Source: Exiguobacterium sp. s193
GTDB lineage: Bacteria > Bacillota > Bacilli > Exiguobacteriales > Exiguobacteriaceae
Direction: 5' to 3'
Assembly: GCF_018618755.1 (NCBI RefSeq)
Contig: NZ_JACSMR010000001.1
Location: 620,001-684,000, forward strand
Length of the DNA: 64,000 nucleotides
Under the pieces are notes generated by a model. That model saw only the letters and a list, made by a program, of their open reading frames with translations. It was not told where the DNA came from and searched no databases. Both the position numbers and the translations under genes were made by a program. Positions 27,378 to 34,282 of the stretch are shown one piece after another (the stretch's first letter is position 1; each line of letters starts with the position of its first letter).

Positions 27378-28121
27378 TTATAGTGTCGCCGAAGCGATGA
27401 CTTCACCCGTCGGTTTTGCGAGGTCCGGTTCAGGTTCGACCGTGATGGCTACTGCGTCGACCTTACCACTGCCTTTTAGGGCAAAGACGGCGGCAGCTTG
27501 TCCATCTTTTTCGATGACGCCGTTCGCTTTCACTTGATCGCCTTGAATCGTCCACATCTGATACAGCTCACCTTTTTTAAGTGGTGGCAAATCTTTGAGT
27601 TGGACGAGCATATATTCTTTATCGTCCTTCGTAAAAATCATACTCGACCCTTGAATCGAAGCTGTACTCTCAAAGTTCCCCATACCGTTCACTTCATCCA
27701 TCGCAAGTGTTTCTGTTTGCTCCGGGTCATCTTCTTGCGCAAGAAGGTAAGCATTCGCACCAAGCGATAACACGAGAACGGCGGCGATACTCATTAACCA
27801 CCCGAGCGGTACAGAACGTTTTCGTTGTTTGTTCGCCCGTGCTGCTTCAAGTTCTGTCTCCTGCGGCTTCGTCACGTGTGGCGTCTCTTGTCGTGTTTCA
27901 TTTGTCGAAGCAAGGACTTCCCCTAAAATTCTTGATTTCATTCCAGTCGGTACCGGTCGTTCCGGAAGTGATTCCGCGATGGGAAGCATCAACTCTTCCA
28001 TCTCTTGAAGCGCTTGCTTACATTCGTCGCAAGTCGCGATATGTGCTTCGAACGCCTCACGATCGCTCGCCGATAATGTTCCATTGAAGTAGTCAATTAA
28101 GTTATGACAACGTTCTTCCAT
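27378..28121 (-). CDS. RskA-type anti-sigma factor
   Basis: A membrane anti-sigma factor that holds its sigma factor until a signal arrives. The 247-residue protein has an N-terminal zinc-binding anti-sigma domain (H28-x3-C-x2-C pattern in HIATCDECKQAL), one membrane segment (about 109-128, GWLMSIAAVLVLSLGANAYL) and an extracellular RskA C-terminal domain (LPPLKKGELYQMWTIQ). The start codon shares a base with the sigma-gene stop (TGATG), implying coupled translation, and GGAGGG lies upstream. A TTG one codon earlier is also possible. Confidence 0.88.
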   Translation of the reverse strand: MEERCHNLIDYFNGTLSASDREAFEAHIATCDECKQALQEMEELMLPIAESLPERPVPTGMKSRILGEVLASTNETRQETPHVTKPQETELEAARANKQRKRSVPLGWLMSIAAVLVLSLGANAYLLAQEDDPEQTETLAMDEVNGMGNFESTASIQGSSMIFTKDDKEYMLVQLKDLPPLKKGELYQMWTIQGDQVKANGVIEKDGQAAAVFALKGSGKVDAVAITVEPEPDLAKPTGEVIASATL

Positions 28122-28666
28122 CAACGTTCCCTCCCTTCCAATAATTTTCGTAACGCTTGAATCGCACTCCTGATCCTCGTCTTGACTGTCCCGAGCGGTA
28201 ACTCAAGTTGGTCCGAGATTTGTTGTTGCGTCAAGCCAGTAAAATATACGAGTTCAATCAATTCTTGTTGTTCCGGCTTCAGTTCCTGCACCGCTTCACG
28301 TACTTCAGCAGCTGTCTCTCGCTGCATGACTGTCCGTTCAACCGGTTCATCGAATCCACCGTCTCGTTCTTCGATTTCAATCGTCGGTTGTCGTTTCTCA
28401 CGTCGTAAACAATCAAGTGCTGCATTTCGGGTGATCGTCAAAATCCAAGAAGAAAACTTCCCCTTCTCTGTATTGAAATCGACCCGTCCATTCCATATTT
28501 TCATCCATACTTCTTGGATGACTTCTTCAGATAAACGGTCGTTGTTCGTAAAGCGATGTGCGAATGAAAATAACAACCTCTCGTATTTATCATATAACGT
28601 TTCGAGAGCCACTTCATCTCCTCCGCGCATCTGATGATAAAGCGATTCATCGGATTGAGTATGCAT
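28121..28666 (-). CDS. ECF sigma factor (SigK-like)
   Basis: A 181-residue extracytoplasmic-function sigma factor. Region 2 is at about residues 20-90 (LYDKYERLLFSFAHRF, VIQEVWMKIW) and region 4 at about 120-175 (TGLTQQQISDQLELPLGTVK). The pairing with an RskA-type anti-sigma gene suggests membrane-signal control. AAGGAGGAG precedes the ATG at 28666. A candidate autoregulatory promoter lies at 28705-28732. Its targets are not evident in the window. Confidence 0.92.
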   Translation of the reverse strand: MHTQSDESLYHQMRGGDEVALETLYDKYERLLFSFAHRFTNNDRLSEEVIQEVWMKIWNGRVDFNTEKGKFSSWILTITRNAALDCLRREKRQPTIEIEERDGGFDEPVERTVMQRETAAEVREAVQELKPEQQELIELVYFTGLTQQQISDQLELPLGTVKTRIRSAIQALRKLLEGRER

Positions 28667-28704
28667 CCTTCTCCTCCTTGTGATCAGTCAGCCTTATCAT
28701 ATAG

Positions 28705-28732
28705 TATACGCAAGCTGACACGAAATCGTTTT
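28705..28732 (-). promoter_or_regulatory. Candidate ECF-type promoter of the sigma operon
   Basis: The minus strand has AAAACGA, 15 bases, then CGTATA. The AAC core with a CGTATA -10 recalls ECF promoters. A sigma-A reading with TATACT as -10 lacks a good -35. Confidence 0.3.
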
Positions 28733-28819
28733 AAATTACTTTAATTATTTTTCAATTTTTTCTCCACCACATCCATATTCCCTAATTCGCTCAAAATTAT
28801 AGCTAAAAAACCTGTTGAA

Positions 28820-28857
28820 TTGACAGAAATACCTTGATGGGCATAGCATGAAGGTAT
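28820..28857 (+). promoter_or_regulatory. cstR promoter with overlapping inverted repeat
   Basis: TTGACA (28820-28825), 18 bases, TAGCAT (28844-28849). A perfect inverted repeat ATACCTT (28829-28835) and AAGGTAT (28851-28857) covers the spacer and -10. It is a good candidate for an autoregulatory CstR operator. Confidence 0.55.
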
Positions 28858-28895
28858 CGAAGAAACGTGTTGCATCTTAGAATGGAGGAAAACGA

Positions 28896-29159
28896 ATGGA
28901 TTACGATCAAAAGATGAAGAATCGTGTCAGCCGGATTGAAGGACAACTTCGGGGCATACTACGCATGATGGAGGAAGGAAAAGATTGCCGCGACGTCATC
29001 ACCCAGTTATCGGCAGCCCGCTCTGCGATGGACCGGACGATTGGTGTCGTCGTCAGCTCGAACTTAATCGAATGTGTCAAAGAAGCGGAACAAAGTGGTG
29101 ACGGTCAAACAGAAGATTTAGTGAAGGAAGCTGTCAGCCTGCTCGTCAAAAGTCGCTAA
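28896..29159 (+). CDS. cstR: CsoR/CstR-family repressor, persulfide-sensor type
   Basis: An 87-residue all-helical repressor of the CsoR family. Copper-sensing CsoR uses Cys-His-Cys; here the pattern is C31 (GKDCRDV) and C60 (NLIEC) with Asn in place of the His, which is the Staphylococcus CstR arrangement, where the cysteines react with sulfane sulfur. The sequence also follows CstR closely at MNYDKKM-like and LLVKSK-like ends. No sulfurtransferase, persulfide dioxygenase or TauE gene is adjacent, so its regulon lies elsewhere. GGAGG precedes the ATG. Confidence 0.85.
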   Translation: MDYDQKMKNRVSRIEGQLRGILRMMEEGKDCRDVITQLSAARSAMDRTIGVVVSSNLIECVKEAEQSGDGQTEDLVKEAVSLLVKSR

Positions 29160-29208
29160 AAAAACGATATCCTTTCCCATGATTCATCCGGGAGAGATAT
29201 CGTTTTTT
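29158..29208. terminator. Bidirectional terminator between cstR and the glycosidase gene
   Basis: AAAACGATATC and GATATCGTTTT pair, with an inner TCCC/GGGA, flanked by A and T runs. It lies between convergent genes. Confidence 0.85.
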
Positions 29209-29219
29209 CTTATTGCTTT

Positions 29220-31406
29220 TTAATACGAAACTTTGAGTTGATCGAGATAGACACGGTGTTTCGTCTTGTCACCTTTTTGTGTCTGGTCTGTCTCGACAAA
29301 ATAAATCGTCTCAATCTTGAGCGGTGCTTGCCATGACGAATCGAGTTTCGCCTGGACAGTCTTGAATCCCTTCCAGTCTACTTTCTTCACGAAATCGACC
29401 GTATGCGATTTACCCGTCGCATCTTTTAGTTTGGCCCGGAGCCACGGCGCATGACGATTCCCATAAACATCGAGCGAGAGTGTTTTTGCAGGATACGGAA
29501 TAATCCAATTGGGACTTGACAGGTACATGGCGCCATTTTGTTTCTGCCATCCGGAATAATCATATGTCACCGCCAGTGAAGCACGCCCCACTGTTTTTTG
29601 CTTCGTACTTATCCGCGCCGTATAACTCGACACGTAAGGAGATTGTGCTTGATAGCTTCCTTTTTCAAAGCCGTCGAGCACTGCTGTTTTCTTCGCACTT
29701 GTCACGGTGACAGGTACAATGACCGTCCGTCCGCCGGCTGTTACCTTGACCGTCGTCTTCCCGATTCGTTTCGCGACGACCGTATCTTTTGTAACGTTCG
29801 CGATGTTACCTGTGCTCTGATACGTTTTTTCAGCTTGCGGAACAGTGACCTTGCGTCCATTGAACCAACCTTCCGTGATGAGCGGTTGCTTTTGACCGAC
29901 TTTTAGGACGATCGGTCGCCCACCATTGACGACGAGTCCCGATAGACGGTTCGTGACAGTAATCTTAACCGTCTTGCTCGCTTGATCTACTTTCAGCTTT
30001 CCTCTCCATTTCCCTGGCGTTATCGGTGCCGTGACTTGAAGACCGCTGACGCCTGTACCTGTCAAGGTGATTTTTTTCTTCGTCGCATCAACAGGTTGTC
30101 CGGTCCGGTCCGTCAGTTTCAATGCCAATTGACGTTTTTCACCGAGGTACATCTCTGGTTGAGCAGCGACAATCACTTTCGCCGCGACATTCGTCGGTCG
30201 ATAACGGGTCGCGACCATTAATCCATTCGTGACCGAACGACTCCGTCCATCAGCCGGATAGTTCACCGTTTTGGTCGGGAACTCCCCCTCGCGCCGTACC
30301 ATCATCTCGGTCGATCCTCCCCCGTCAAATGCCAAAGCCGAAGTGGCACCTAACCGCTGCATCTGCGCGACCGCTTCGACCATCGTGATGCCTCTCGAGT
30401 CGGTTCGTGCCTGATCGACCGTCACCATGTGGACAGTCCGGTCAGCACCGACACCAATCAATGTCCGTGCCTTTCGTGCTATCATCAAAAAACGATCATG
30501 ATTGGTCGCTAACGCGTTTAAATCAAAGCCGATCCCATCTTTAATCAACCAGTTGTAGCCGGACACCGCTTCCTGGATATCGTTTCGGACTGCCAAGTTT
30601 GATAGTTGGATAAGATTAAATTGCGTCGTGAGTTGTTTTGCTCGAATGAGTTCAAGGAGCGGTTTTTTTTGTTTGCCAAAGGCGACAAGAACAACGCTGT
30701 TACTCGGCACATCAATTTCTGAACGGAATTTTGTCTCGACCTTTCCAACGGTCCATGCATAATCCGTTCCGAGCTGGAAGGAACGGACGGGACGACCTTG
30801 CAGTACGACGATCGCAACTGTTTTCTTCATCGTCTCGGAAGGTTCGTAGAGCTTTATTTTTTTTGATGGGTGATGTGCACTCGTAAAAAGACCCATTCGG
30901 TCACTTAAATTTTCATTTCGATTCAAGGAATGCACCGTCAGCGTTCGGTTCGCCGCGCGAATCGACCCGACCATGCCGAATGAACCAATCTCTGGTCGTC
31001 CGTGTCCATCGATGACGAAAGATGGATATTTCAATGCCGATTCTTTGACACTATGACTGATGAGCACTTCGTTTTTTTGGATTTGCAGACCGATTGGCAA
31101 ACCCGTCGCTACCTTATACATATCGCCGTTGATACCAGCGACAATTCGATTACCGGATGTCATCGACCGATTCAGTTGCATCGGTAGTGGTTCTGTCGCC
31201 AAGACATAATCACGTCCCTTTGTCGTTATCCAGTAATTATTTGCATCTGGTTTAACCGTGAGTTGACGAAATACTTGGGGATTTCCTGCGATTGTTTCTT
31301 GCCTTGTCGTATAGTCGATTCCTTTTGAAACCGTCTCTGCCTGAATCATTTCTAATCCGATGAAACAGTATGTAAGGCATAGTAACATACATATTTTAGT
31401 CTTCAT
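29220..31406 (-). CDS. Secreted phosphodiester glycosidase family protein
   Basis: An exported 728-residue protein. A signal peptide (about 1-22, MKTKICMLLCLTYCFIG) is followed by the NAGPA/DUF2233 catalytic domain (about 60-400), seen in GATSALAFDGGGSTEMM and SRSVTNGLMVATRY. This family includes GlcNAc-1-phosphodiester glycosidase and enzymes that may trim phosphodiester-linked sugars of wall polymers. After it come beta-rich, Ig-like segments (about 410-580) and a jelly-roll-like C-terminus (about 590-728). I take the ATG at 31406 because GAGGTGAT overlaps the GTG at 31415. The substrate is unknown. Confidence 0.85.
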   Translation of the reverse strand: MKTKICMLLCLTYCFIGLEMIQAETVSKGIDYTTRQETIAGNPQVFRQLTVKPDANNYWITTKGRDYVLATEPLPMQLNRSMTSGNRIVAGINGDMYKVATGLPIGLQIQKNEVLISHSVKESALKYPSFVIDGHGRPEIGSFGMVGSIRAANRTLTVHSLNRNENLSDRMGLFTSAHHPSKKIKLYEPSETMKKTVAIVVLQGRPVRSFQLGTDYAWTVGKVETKFRSEIDVPSNSVVLVAFGKQKKPLLELIRAKQLTTQFNLIQLSNLAVRNDIQEAVSGYNWLIKDGIGFDLNALATNHDRFLMIARKARTLIGVGADRTVHMVTVDQARTDSRGITMVEAVAQMQRLGATSALAFDGGGSTEMMVRREGEFPTKTVNYPADGRSRSVTNGLMVATRYRPTNVAAKVIVAAQPEMYLGEKRQLALKLTDRTGQPVDATKKKITLTGTGVSGLQVTAPITPGKWRGKLKVDQASKTVKITVTNRLSGLVVNGGRPIVLKVGQKQPLITEGWFNGRKVTVPQAEKTYQSTGNIANVTKDTVVAKRIGKTTVKVTAGGRTVIVPVTVTSAKKTAVLDGFEKGSYQAQSPYVSSYTARISTKQKTVGRASLAVTYDYSGWQKQNGAMYLSSPNWIIPYPAKTLSLDVYGNRHAPWLRAKLKDATGKSHTVDFVKKVDWKGFKTVQAKLDSSWQAPLKIETIYFVETDQTQKGDKTKHRVYLDQLKVSY

Positions 31407-31597
31407 TTCTATCACCTCACATACATTATACCTTTTAAGTCATTTTTTTACATACGATTTCGCATGTTTACCATGAGGATAAAAAGGTAAAAAGATATGA
31501 GGAAACTTCAGTTAAACTATGTCCATGATATGACGCATTTAACCACACCTTGAATTTTGATTGATTCAAGCAAGACCCGATATAGGAGGAACAACAC

Positions 31598-32401
31598 ATG
31601 ACTGTCTCACTTTTTATTGATGTAGCTTGCAAAACAGGGGAATCTCCTGTCTACGATGCAAAAACGAAACGCTTTTACTTCGTCGATATTCCGAATCAAC
31701 TCTTCTTTTCATATGATTTAACGACAGAAGCATTAAAACCATTCCAACTGCCTAGTGCAATCACATCGATTGCTTTAACGGATGCGCCGGACTTCTTGCG
31801 CGTCACATCGGAGCATGGTTTCGGTACATTTGATGTCAAAGAAGGACATCTTTCGCTCGAGACACAGTTGACGATGCCTGATTCTGATCGGATGAATGAT
31901 GGCAAGCTCGATCCAATCGGTCAATATGTCGCTGGCAGCATCAACGAAGAAGAGGGGGAGACGGCAAGTCTCTATCGTCTGCGTAAGGACGGTTCGATTG
32001 ACGTCTTACTCGAAGGGCTTACGAATTCGAATGGACTCGTTTGGTCAGATGACGAACGGACCCTGTATCACATCGATACACCGACAAAAAAAGTCTATGC
32101 GTTCGATTACGCACCGGATCAACCCTTAACGAACCGTCGTGTCGCAATCGATTTAGAAGGCGAAGATGGTTTCCCGGATGGTATGACGAAAGACCGTGAG
32201 GGGCATGTCTTCATCGCTCATTATGCCGGTTCTTGCATCACACGTTGGAATCTCGAAACAGGCGAAAAGCTCGCACACGTTCCATTTCCTGTGTCAAATC
32301 CAACCTGCCCGATCGCTTACGAAGATCGGTTACTCGTCACGACAGCCGCGGACGGTGATGAGTCAGACCATGCAGGTGCCGTATTTGAAGTCACGTATTA
32401 A
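31598..32401 (+). CDS. SMP-30/gluconolactonase/LRE-like protein
   Basis: A 267-residue six-bladed propeller enzyme of the SMP-30 group, which hydrolyses sugar lactones with a bound divalent metal. Metal ligands of the family can be seen: E in GESPVYDAKT (near residue 13), N in TNSNGLVWS (near 145) and D in FPDGMTKDREG (near 195). NDGKLDPIG is also typical. The exact lactone is unknown. AGGAGG precedes the ATG. The last bases of the gene, including its stop codon, are within the direct repeat that flanks element A3. Confidence 0.88.
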   Translation: MTVSLFIDVACKTGESPVYDAKTKRFYFVDIPNQLFFSYDLTTEALKPFQLPSAITSIALTDAPDFLRVTSEHGFGTFDVKEGHLSLETQLTMPDSDRMNDGKLDPIGQYVAGSINEEEGETASLYRLRKDGSIDVLLEGLTNSNGLVWSDDERTLYHIDTPTKKVYAFDYAPDQPLTNRRVAIDLEGEDGFPDGMTKDREGHVFIAHYAGSCITRWNLETGEKLAHVPFPVSNPTCPIAYEDRLLVTTAADGDESDHAGAVFEVTY

Positions 32402-32404
32402 GGT
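32395..32404. repeat. Probable target-site duplication, left of A3
   Basis: GTATTAAGGT occurs at 32395-32404 and again at 32748-32757, immediately outside the two element ends. The left copy includes the last codon and stop of the SMP-30 gene. Confidence 0.7.
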
Positions 32405-32747
32405 CAGCGTGTAGACAAACTCTTATGAAGCGTGAAGAGAGACAATCCGGTCGCGCTTTCCTGTCTCGCCTCGTCTTCAAAGCGGCAATCGGTCGCGGTT
32501 CTAAGCGATTCGAGACGGATTGCGCCCTAAACCGTCTGCATGACCGGCTTTCTGTCACAGTGTTACCTAAAAAGCGTCACGTTTCGTTGACTCCTGCGGG
32601 GAAAAGTGCGTTTTTAACGCACTTTCAGAGGCAGGCAAGACCTTGCTCTTTGTCCGTGAGGATCAAGGAGCAACGGCTTGCGCCTCGCCCGAGGAAAGCA
32701 ACGAAAAAAGACGCTTGATCTCCTGATGGCACTTTGTCTACAGCCTG
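32405..32747 (+). mobile_element. Family A interspersed element, copy A3
   Basis: A 343-bp copy with ends CAGCGTGTAGACAAAC and TTTGTCTACAGCCTG and a perfect 10-bp flanking direct repeat. The core stems are complete (CCTGCGGGG/CCCGAGG here, GTGCG/CGCAC, GCAAG/CTTGC, TGCTC/GGAGCA). It is the clearest sign that the family has moved as a unit. The frame in it is not a gene. Confidence 0.85.
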
Positions 32748-32760
32748 GTATTAAGGTTGT

Positions 32761-32790
32761 TTACTCCCTGATGATTCGGGGAGTTTTTTA
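32761..32790 (+). terminator. Terminator of the SMP-30 gene, displaced by A3
   Basis: Stem ACTCCC/GGGAGT followed by TTTTTT. The element lies between the gene and this terminator. Confidence 0.8.
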
Positions 32791-32857
32791 GTAGACGACT
32801 GTACTAAAACAGGCGATACTTAAGTATATGATTATTTAGATGAGGGAGTGAAACCGC

Positions 32858-33565
32858 ATGCGTATCTCAACAATCGAACGACTTCATCAGTTACAGACGA
32901 CCCCATCCTTTTTTCCTGTGAACTGTTATCTTTTTGAAGAGGCCGACAGTCTGACTTTAATCGATACAGGGATTTCACTAAACGCAAAAGCGATTTATCA
33001 GGTCATTCAATCTCATGAAAAACCGCTGCGGTCCATCATTTTAACGCATGCCCATGCGGATCATGTCGGATCACTCGACTTCCTCGCGAGTGCTTTTCCC
33101 CTTGCGGAAGTAGCGATCAGTTACCGGGATGCTGCGCTGTTGAGCGGCGACGAATCACTTCGGGAAGGCGAGACGACACCTTTAAAAGGTGGCATTCCGA
33201 AAAATATCAAAACCCGTCCCGACCGCCTGCTCGAAAGCGGGGAACAAGTCGGTAGCCTGAGCGTAATTGCGTCACCCGGTCATACGCCAGGTTCCATTTC
33301 ACTTTGGCACGAGGGAAGCCGGACCTTGATTGCCGGGGACGCATTCCAAACACAAGGTGGCATTGCCGTGTCGGGCGATACCCGTTGGCAATTCCCGTTC
33401 CCCGCTCTTGCGACATGGGACAAAAACGTTGCACTGAAATCAGCCGACCAATTAACTGAACTGACGCCGGATATCCTTGCGACAGGACACGGTCCGCTTG
33501 TCGTCGCACCCAGTTATGAGATGCGAGAAGCCGTCGACCGCTTCGAACAATTGTTAAAACGCTGA
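32858..33565 (+). CDS. Metallo-beta-lactamase-fold hydrolase
   Basis: A 235-residue zinc hydrolase. The motif HAHADH is at residues 64-69, followed by GHTPGSISLWHEG (near 145), the bridging aspartate in LIAGDAF (near 162) and a final histidine in ATGHGP (near 213). The lactamase-fold family includes glyoxalase II, lactonases and many of unknown substrate; there is no feature here that decides. GAGGGAG precedes the ATG. It stands alone. Confidence 0.88.
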   Translation: MRISTIERLHQLQTTPSFFPVNCYLFEEADSLTLIDTGISLNAKAIYQVIQSHEKPLRSIILTHAHADHVGSLDFLASAFPLAEVAISYRDAALLSGDESLREGETTPLKGGIPKNIKTRPDRLLESGEQVGSLSVIASPGHTPGSISLWHEGSRTLIAGDAFQTQGGIAVSGDTRWQFPFPALATWDKNVALKSADQLTELTPDILATGHGPLVVAPSYEMREAVDRFEQLLKR

Positions 33566-33586
33566 TTCCACGACAATCTACCGAAC

Positions 33587-33611
33587 CATTTACCCTGCTT
33601 AAAAAGCAGGA
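33587..33611 (+). terminator. Hairpin after the lactamase-fold gene
   Basis: CCTGCTT/AAGCAGG around AAA. There is no T-run after it; the next bases (AAGTGCGGGAATTGAAC) lead into the IS-like right end, which may have split a former terminator. Confidence 0.4.
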
Positions 33612-33621
33612 AGTGCGGGAA

Positions 33622-33680
33622 TTGAACTACCTCCACCTGCGCTGGGCTTCGCCCTGAGACGCTTAGAGGTGGGAGTATTC
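33622..33680 (-). mobile_element. Probable IS200/IS605 right-end (omegaRNA-like) remnant
   Basis: On the minus strand ACTCCCACCTCTAAGCG is followed by GGGCGAAGCCC hairpin sequence and then GCAGGTGGAGGTAGTTCAA. The ending GAGGTAGTTCAA after an imperfect palindrome is what I remember of right ends and omegaRNA 3' scaffolds of TnpB-type IS605 elements. No tnpA or tnpB frame is present nearby. The next bases (TTCCCGCACTTCC) would be the guide-like flank. Confidence 0.45.
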
Positions 33681-33694
33681 TCGCCTGATTTTGA

Positions 33695-33794
33695 TAAAAG
33701 CGTCTTTTTTCGTTGCTTTCCTCGGGCGAGGCGAGGAACTGATCGCATCTAGACATAGCGTATTCACTCTTTATAAGAGTTTGTCTACACGCTG
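33695..33794 (-). repeat. Family A element with internal deletion, copy A8
   Basis: Reverse-oriented. The left end (CAGCGTGTAGACAAACTCTT) joins after about 50 bases directly to the right core (GCCTCGCCCGAGGAAAGCAACG). The middle and the right terminal repeat are missing. It abuts family B element B1. Confidence 0.7.
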
Positions 33795-33797
33795 AAA

Positions 33798-34142
33798 GGG
33801 ACTGACTCAAAAGCGGGAACGACTCTCGATTAAAATGAATCAGTTTTTTTCCATGTGTGTCTCAGGCAAGCATTCAACTATCTTGAACAATAAGAATTTG
33901 CATAGAAATGGCCGATGATCCCGTTAAAAGTGGGATTATCGGCCATTTGATTGATGGAGGACGAAAAGGTTCATCCTCGACTCCTATGGGACAAGGAAGC
34001 GCGATTCGCATTTCCGTCAGGGATAGGGCAGGACCGCATCAAAATGCGGGCTGCCGCGGCTTACCTCCCACCCATGGAAAGTGAGGATAACAAAACCGTC
34101 CGTCACTCAGATTGATGTCGTAGCGACTTTTGAGTCAGCTCC
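33798..34142. mobile_element. Family B element B1 with TGACTCAAAAG ends
   Basis: About 345 bp bounded by GGGACTGACTCAAAAGCG and, inverted, GGAGCTGACTCAAAAGTCG. The core (33971-34088) has CCTATGGG/CCCATGG basal pairing and a stem-loop with GCGCGATTCGC. The stretch next to the core on the right reads, on the minus strand, TCAATCTGAGTGACGGACGG, related to the 42-bp unit at 60.4 kb. No credible gene inside. Confidence 0.6.
33908..33947. terminator. Strong hairpin within B1
   Basis: AAATGGCCGATgATCCC pairs with GGGATtATCGGCCATTT (one G-U or mismatch position). Neither side has a clear T-run; it may be a terminator or part of the element structure. Confidence 0.4.
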
Positions 34143-34282
34143 TTCTTTTTTCATTAGCCCGTTCGAAATCAGCGGACCTGACTCTTATCATGACCATCGA
34201 TCAGGATGTTCTTCAAAACGACAGCACTTTTTCTAGCGTGTCACCTTCTCGTATCTTACGAAGCTGAGACCCTTCAGCTATT
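34143..34282. other. Intergenic stretch after the glucosidase gene
   Basis: Between element B1 and the glucosidase stop. I found no convincing terminator or gene. Confidence 0.4.

Noticed and set aside
33615-33640. tRNA T-arm-like sequence on the minus strand (GGTAGTTCAATTCCCGC)
   Set aside because: No acceptor, D or anticodon arms fit around it; the IS605-like right end explains it better.
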